From an uncultured Psychroserpens sp. (GTDB taxonomy: Bacteria > Bacteroidota > Bacteroidia > Flavobacteriales > Flavobacteriaceae), in the NCBI GenBank assembly GCA_947489585.1, contig CANLEE010000012.1, forward strand, positions 62,001 to 126,000: a DNA stretch of 64,000 nt, written 5' to 3'. A model generated the notes under the pieces. It made no database searches. It saw nothing but the letters and a program-made list of their open reading frames with translations, and was not told the DNA's origin. Within the stretch, counting starts at the first letter, position 1, and every line of letters begins with the position of its first letter. Positions 59,440 through 64,000 of the stretch are shown here, one piece after another. The position numbers were made by a program, and so were the translations under genes.

Positions 59440-61445
59440 ATACTGTGTTTTAGTTTTTCTAATTTTCCTTGATAGCCTTTAATCTCGTCTCTTAATTGAG
59501 CAGCGATAATAAAGTCTAATGCTTTTGCGGCTTGTTCCATCAATTTACGTTTCTCACGTATTTTCTTTTCTAGTTGTGCTTTAGTTAAATATTCACTTTC
59601 TGGCTCAGCTGCTCTTGCTGCTTCCAATTCATAGCTATAAGTACTTACTGAGTTTTTTGTTAAAGCATTATCTAAACTCTTATTTAATGCCGTAGGTGTA
59701 ATGTTGTGTTTTGTGTTGTAAGTAATTTGTTTTTCACGTCTATATTCAGTTTCATCTATCGTCTTTTGCATGCTCTTGGTGATTTTATCAGCATACATAA
59801 TTGCTTTACCATTCAAGTGACGAGCAGCTCTACCAACAGTTTGGGTGAGCGATCGAGCTGAACGTAAAAACCCTTCTTTATCTGCATCTAATATTGCAAC
59901 TAGTGATACTTCTGGTAAATCTAAACCTTCTCGAAGTAAGTTAACACCTACCAAAACATCAAAAATTCCTTTTCTTAAATCTTGCATAATTTCTACGCGC
60001 TCAAGTGTATCGACATCACTGTGAATGTATCGACATCGTATTTGAATACGATCTAAGTATTTGGTCAACTCCTCAGCCATACGCTTAGTAAGCGTCGTTA
60101 CTAATATGCGTTCATCTTTCTCAATGCGTTGTTGCATTTCTTCAATTAAATCATCAATTTGATTTAAACTAGGACGTACTTCTATAATGGGATCTAGTAA
60201 ACCGGTTGGGCGAATCACTTGCTCAACATAAATACCATCGGTTTTTTGAAGTTCATAATCTGCAGGTGTTGCACTTACATAAATTACCTGATTTTGTAAA
60301 GCTTCAAACTCTTCAAATTTTAGAGGCCTGTTATCCATCGCAGCAGGTAAACGAAATCCATATTCTACTAAGTTTTCTTTTCGACTTCGATCACCACCAT
60401 ACATAGCATGTACTTGAGAAATGGTGACGTGACTTTCATCAACAACCATTAAAAAATCTTTAGGGAAATAATCTAGTAAACAGAATGGACGTGTACCAGG
60501 TTGTCTTCCGTCAAGATATCTCGAATAATTTTCAATCCCAGAGCAATAGCCTAATTCACGAATCATTTCGAGATCAAACTCGGTGCGTTCCTTCAAGCGT
60601 TTAGCTTCGAGGTGCTTTCCGATTTCTTTAAAATAATCATGCTGTTTCACCAAATCATCTTGAATACTTTTTATGGCACCTTGTAAAACATCAGGAGAGG
60701 TTACAAACATATTTGCTGGATAGATTGTTAATCGATCATAATGTTCAATAACCTCGTTGGTTTGAATATTGAACTGCTCAATATCTTCTATTTCATCTCC
60801 AAAAAAGTGAATTCGAAAAGCATCATCAGCATAACTTGGAAATATATCAACGGTATCTCCTTTTATTCGGAAATTTCCATGGTTGAAATCTGCTTCTGTT
60901 CTAGAATATAAACTCTGAACGAGGCTATGCAGTAAATCGGTTCTAGAAATCTCCTGATCAACTTCTAATGAAATCACATTCTTTTGAAATTCAACTGGAT
61001 TACCAATACCATACAAACAAGATACAGAGGCAACCACAATAACATCACGACGACCAGAGAGTAGGGAAGAGGTCGTACTCAAACGCATCTTCTCAATTTC
61101 CTCGTTAATGGATAAATCTTTTTCTATATAGACTCCTGAAACTGGTATATAGGCTTCAGGTTGATAGTAATCATAATAAGATACAAAATACTCTACAGCA
61201 TTTTCAGGGAAAAATTGTTTAAACTCAGAATATAACTGTGCTGCTAATGTTTTGTTATGTGCCAAAACTAATGTTGGCCGTTGTACTTCTTCAATCACAT
61301 TGGCTACTGTAAATGTTTTTCCAGAACCCGTAACACCCAAGAGTGTTTGGTATTTTTCATTGGTCTCAATACCATTTACTAATTGCTTAATGGCTTGAGG
61401 TTGATCTCCTGTGGGTTTGAATTCAGATTGTACTTTAAAACGCAT
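59436..61445 (-). CDS. uvrB: Excinuclease ABC subunit B
   Basis: 669 residues. Walker A GVTGSGKTF near 38-46, the damage-binding beta hairpin YYDYYQPEAYIP, DESH box, helicase motifs V and VI (FDVLVGVNLLREGLDLPEV, QTVGRAARH) and the C-terminal UVR domain (LEKKIREKRKLMEQAAKALDFIIAAQLRDEIK). It forms the UvrA2B2 complex and then the UvrBC incision complex in nucleotide-excision repair. The start MRFKVQSEFKPTGDQP is canonical. The -7 element lies immediately upstream. Confidence 0.97.
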   Translation of the reverse strand: MRFKVQSEFKPTGDQPQAIKQLVNGIETNEKYQTLLGVTGSGKTFTVANVIEEVQRPTLVLAHNKTLAAQLYSEFKQFFPENAVEYFVSYYDYYQPEAYIPVSGVYIEKDLSINEEIEKMRLSTTSSLLSGRRDVIVVASVSCLYGIGNPVEFQKNVISLEVDQEISRTDLLHSLVQSLYSRTEADFNHGNFRIKGDTVDIFPSYADDAFRIHFFGDEIEDIEQFNIQTNEVIEHYDRLTIYPANMFVTSPDVLQGAIKSIQDDLVKQHDYFKEIGKHLEAKRLKERTEFDLEMIRELGYCSGIENYSRYLDGRQPGTRPFCLLDYFPKDFLMVVDESHVTISQVHAMYGGDRSRKENLVEYGFRLPAAMDNRPLKFEEFEALQNQVIYVSATPADYELQKTDGIYVEQVIRPTGLLDPIIEVRPSLNQIDDLIEEMQQRIEKDERILVTTLTKRMAEELTKYLDRIQIRCRYIHSDVDTLERVEIMQDLRKGIFDVLVGVNLLREGLDLPEVSLVAILDADKEGFLRSARSLTQTVGRAARHLNGKAIMYADKITKSMQKTIDETEYRREKQITYNTKHNITPTALNKSLDNALTKNSVSTYSYELEAARAAEPESEYLTKAQLEKKIREKRKLMEQAAKALDFIIAAQLRDEIKGYQGKLEKLKHSI

Positions 61446-61449
61446 GTAA

Positions 61450-61480
61450 CAAAGTTACGATAAAGATTAACGGAAATCAA
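61450..61480 (-). promoter_or_regulatory. Full Bacteroidota promoter of uvrB
   Basis: On the minus strand TTG (61478-61480), a 20-base spacer and TAACTTTG (61450-61457). The element ends four bases before the ATG, so the mRNA would have a leader of zero to three bases. No SOS-type box was recognised. Confidence 0.6.
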
Positions 61481-61523
61481 TGGTCTTCATGTTCTAAAAA
61501 GAACTATTTTACTATATAAGAAA

Positions 61524-62168
61524 CTAGAGAAATTTTTCAATCTTTTTTTCTACATAAAAAGCAGTAATAAGTGCTATTAGCATTGGAATTGCTACTGAAA
61601 ACTCTAAATCTATAAAATCGAACTTAACGGCAATTCTTAGTACAGCCATTACTGCAAAACCAAATGCAAGTATCATTCTAAACGCATGACGTTTTATAAA
61701 AAACAGATGATTTTTATTGTTAGATTTTAAACGTTTAAAATCTCTAATAACCATCAAAGCAAAGGTAAATGAGAATAGAAATCTAGCTAATGTTCCTAAG
61801 CTGATTTTTGGCAAAATTAATATCAATTGAAACGTAGCAAAAGCAAATAATATAAAAGGGAAAATGATAAGAATAGTATCTATTAATTTGGAATACTTTC
61901 TTTTATGGCGCAATGCTGAAATTGAAGTTAACATACAATAAATTGTTGCAATACTTAGCAAAATAGCTAAAGGCCTAAATTCTTCAATCATGAATTTAAC
62001 GATAGACAATGAGGCATATAGCATTCCAAAAAAGAAAACACGTCCTCCAATAATGTGAAATTTTGAACCTTTTTTAGTTACAAAGGCTATGATGCCACCT
62101 AGAAAAGCAATGCTTCCTATTATAGTATGTGACCATTGTGTGAAATCTATAATCATGAAAACTTTCAT
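61524..62168 (-). CDS. DUF2306-like integral membrane protein
   Basis: 214 residues from the ATG at 62168; another Met lies four codons later, and a TTG seven codons earlier is unlikely. About seven membrane helices. The opening IDFTQWSHTIIGSIAFLGGIIAFVTKKGSKFHIIGGRVFFFGMLYASLS, with a conserved His after the first helix and the HIIGGRVF stretch, resembles DUF2306 membrane proteins. No cofactor or transport motif assignment is secure. It begins four bases after the stop of the amidohydrolase gene. Confidence 0.75.
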   Translation of the reverse strand: MKVFMIIDFTQWSHTIIGSIAFLGGIIAFVTKKGSKFHIIGGRVFFFGMLYASLSIVKFMIEEFRPLAILLSIATIYCMLTSISALRHKRKYSKLIDTILIIFPFILFAFATFQLILILPKISLGTLARFLFSFTFALMVIRDFKRLKSNNKNHLFFIKRHAFRMILAFGFAVMAVLRIAVKFDFIDLEFSVAIPMLIALITAFYVEKKIEKFL

Positions 62169-62172
62169 ATTC

Positions 62173-63540
62173 TTATTTTTTAGATTCAATCAGGTTATAA
62201 TGTCGTTCAGTTTCAGATTCAGATAGCTCTAAAAACCGTGAAGCATTATCATAATAAATAGCCCTTTTTTGTGTGTCAGTAAGCCAATCTAAATTGTAAA
62301 TGATTTCGATGTTCTTTCTAATAGTACCTACATAATCTGAACCAAACATGAGTCGGTTTCCTAGCCCTTCATCAAATAATTTTTTAACACGAGGTTCCCA
62401 AATGTCTTTTGGAGCAAACATACTCACGGCAGTTATTTCACAATAAATTTGATCGTACTTTTTCATGATTTCAAGACACTCTTTGAAATAACTTCCTGGA
62501 TAGTGCATTAAATAAATTTTGAGCTTTGGATACTTTTCTAAAATAGGAAGTAGCAACAACGGATTTGCATAATCTTCATTCCAATTAGGTGTTTCTTTCA
62601 TATTTCGTTTAAAAGGACCTCTATCTGCATGAAAGCCAATAGGGATTTGATACTTTTCAGCTAAGGCCCAATAGGGGTCAAAACGTTCATCTGCTGGATG
62701 AATTCCCATACTATGAAATGAAGTTTCACCAAGTGATTTAAAAGTTCCATTTTTAAATAATTGTTCTAATTCTAAAATGTCAGGTAATTCACTATCACAA
62801 GGTTCGTCTTGTTCCCTTAAAGGATTACATGGAAATCTTGGGCCACTCCAGTGTCGTTTGTCTTTTTCTTGCCATAATTTTGCATATTTCATTGGTCCGC
62901 CACCTAACGCTAAAACAATGTTATTATCATCAAATCGTTTGCTCATCCATTTAATTTTTGCAAGATCTATGTCTGAGTCTAAGGCGTTATAGTCTTCACT
63001 ATCTGCATAGCCTTTTGTAATATGAATATGAACGTCAATAATGGGCTGGTTCTTTAGAAAATCATTGATCTCTTTTTGAGTTGTTACTTTGGTAATAGGC
63101 ACTTCTTTTACTGTGGAATGTAAATGACTGATTTTCCATTTGCCATCTGTTTTTTTCCAGATTTTGGTGACAAATTCTTCCACTTTCGTTGTCTCATCTA
63201 TTGGGAATTCAAGCATTTTTATGGTATACCCAGATTCTGGTGTCAACGGATAAGTATGAAGCTGACTTTTAGTAGGCGTTTTAAATGGTCGTGGTATAGA
63301 CTTGCAAAATTTTTCTATGATTTCCTTAGAAGGTGCTCTACGTCCATTTGCTAGGAATGTAATATTATCTTCCATCGATTCTAATACGAGTGCACAATCC
63401 CCATTTTTAAAAGCGTTTTGCTCTGCGAGTTCGGCAGTTTCAATTTCTGCTTTAATGATAGTTTCATTATGGTTATCTTGACTATACCCATTGTAGCCAC
63501 ATACAATAAAAGTTAAAAAAATTATGAGATGATTTTTCAT
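62173..63540 (-). CDS. DUF4440-type domain fused to an amidohydrolase-2 domain, secreted
   Basis: 455 residues. Signal peptide ending NGYSQ. Residues 25-150 are a DUF4440/NTF2-like domain (AELAEQNAFKNGDCALVLESMEDNITFL, EEFVTKIWKKTDGKWKISHLHSTV). Residues 165-440 are an amidohydrolase-2 barrel: PIIDVHIHITKGYAD (HxH metal ligands), the IPIGFHADRGPF and KIYLMHYPGSYF histidines, and GNRLMFGSDYVG with the final metal Asp. It probably hydrolyses or decarboxylates a small substrate in the periplasm. The fusion is unusual. It is followed directly by the DUF2306-like gene. Confidence 0.83.
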   Translation of the reverse strand: MKNHLIIFLTFIVCGYNGYSQDNHNETIIKAEIETAELAEQNAFKNGDCALVLESMEDNITFLANGRRAPSKEIIEKFCKSIPRPFKTPTKSQLHTYPLTPESGYTIKMLEFPIDETTKVEEFVTKIWKKTDGKWKISHLHSTVKEVPITKVTTQKEINDFLKNQPIIDVHIHITKGYADSEDYNALDSDIDLAKIKWMSKRFDDNNIVLALGGGPMKYAKLWQEKDKRHWSGPRFPCNPLREQDEPCDSELPDILELEQLFKNGTFKSLGETSFHSMGIHPADERFDPYWALAEKYQIPIGFHADRGPFKRNMKETPNWNEDYANPLLLLPILEKYPKLKIYLMHYPGSYFKECLEIMKKYDQIYCEITAVSMFAPKDIWEPRVKKLFDEGLGNRLMFGSDYVGTIRKNIEIIYNLDWLTDTQKRAIYYDNASRFLELSESETERHYNLIESKK

Positions 63541-63553
63541 GATATTTTAGTTT

Positions 63554-64000
63554 TTAATAGGTTTTGGTTATCGAAATTGATGGTGCCGTTGACCCTCCAT
63601 TATAAAATATACGCGGAGATGGTGTAGTTACTCCCCAAACGGGTAAAATTCTAATAGATACGGCGTCATTGGCTGATAATATCGTATTGAAATTATAAGT
63701 ATATTCTTGAGAGAAACTAGCGCTGATGGAAGCACCAGACTGAATGGTGCCTTGTTCCCTAATAAACCCATTTACGTAGACTCTTAAGGTAAGTATCAAA
63801 GTATTAGTTGGTGAGATTGCAAAGTCCATTGGTAAATTTATAGAAATATTATAAATACCATCATAAGGAGCTGTATATACTCCTGTTGTTGGATTGTATG
63901 TTCCACCTCCTAAATTATAGTTGGTTGATGTGAAAATTAAATTGGATTCAGTGGCATTTGTGAAACCACCAATATGTCCAGATGGATTCAACTTTACGGC
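63554..64000 (-). CDS. C1q/TNF-like domain protein, 5' end cut by window edge
   Basis: The frame is open to the right edge, reading AVKLNPSGHIGGFT upstream of any ATG, so the start lies outside. The segment ending ITKTY has the jelly-roll strands of a C1q-like domain: GTYNPTTGVYTAPYDGIYNISINLPMDF, LILTLRVYVNGF, ASFSQEYTYNF, DAVSIRILPVWG and a final ISITKTY. In bacteria such domains occur in secreted adhesins and tail-fibre-like proteins. Nothing more can be said of the missing part. Confidence 0.75.
   Translation of the reverse strand, partial: AVKLNPSGHIGGFTNATESNLIFTSTNYNLGGGTYNPTTGVYTAPYDGIYNISINLPMDFAISPTNTLILTLRVYVNGFIREQGTIQSGASISASFSQEYTYNFNTILSANDAVSIRILPVWGVTTPSPRIFYNGGSTAPSISITKTY

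Noticed and set aside
1..64000. Mobile elements, CRISPR arrays, tRNA or rRNA genes
   Set aside because: No transposase, integrase, regularly spaced repeat or tRNA-like cloverleaf was recognised in any gap.

Overview
The window is a 64 kb chromosomal segment of an AT-rich member of the Bacteroidota, most likely a marine Flavobacteriaceae. The evidence is the gene content (flavobacterial DnaJ with a reduced zinc finger, MG2/plug proteins, TPR histidine kinases, CarboxypepD_reg-like protein, many short SPI/SPII secreted proteins with cleavage after AQ or before Cys) and promoters of the Bacteroidota type (-7 element TAnnTTTG, with TTG about 20 bp upstream where visible). No rRNA, tRNA, CRISPR array, prophage or recognisable insertion sequence was seen. 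Both ends cut a gene.

Layout. 1-7.3 kb: secreted and lipoprotein genes (DUF2846, DJ-1-like, DUF1684), VOC protein, MFS transporter, two uncharacterised proteins, fluoride channel crcB, and an SRPBCC-GyrI fusion. 7.0-12.5 kb: a possible 26-aa membrane peptide, an outer-membrane protein, and a compact locus made of a cytosolic trypsin-like peptidase, a 139-aa protein, a TPR histidine kinase and a NarL-type regulator, plus a 120-aa membrane protein gene. Two NarL-like 7-2-7 dyads sit at the same distance upstream of the promoters of the two transcription units here, which suggests a small autoregulated regulon. 12.6-19.3 kb: ilvE, MazG-like NTPase, DUF4920 lipoprotein, mnmD, epimerase, then twin 182-aa unknown genes coupled to a glycosyltransferase. 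19.3-24 kb: ECF sigma/anti-sigma pair divergent from a fasciclin gene, YceI, grpE-dnaJ. 24-30.3 kb: one run of ABC-2 exporter (two genes), MscS channel, DUF6268 outer-membrane protein, a sigma-54-type regulator without DNA-binding domain, and PPK2. 30.4-32.8 kb: M28 peptidase, secreted DinB-like protein, VOC protein.

32.9-46.7 kb is the most striking part: five consecutive, head-to-tail, translationally coupled paralogs of about 800 residues. Each has a signal peptide, an MG2 macroglobulin-like domain, a TonB-plug-like segment without a beta barrel and a terminal beta-sandwich. They are followed by a CarboxypepD_reg-like protein. Copies 1 and 2 are nearly identical in DNA over hundreds of bases in the N-terminal half but diverged in the plug region, a pattern expected from gene conversion.

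46.7-64 kb: class-A-like serine hydrolase, acyltransferase 3, a short Rossmann fragment next to a large inverted repeat, a second TPR-kinase/LytTR regulator pair, lysA with a divergent ACT-domain protein, sucC, small conserved genes, a Fes-like esterase, TerB-like protein, uvrB (promoter placed so that the mRNA would be leaderless) with an AHSA1 protein, an amidohydrolase fused to a DUF4440 domain, and a truncated C1q-like protein at the edge.

All calls are by eye from sequence; no database search was run. Family names are from recognised motifs, and promoter and terminator calls are from consensus and hairpin inspection.
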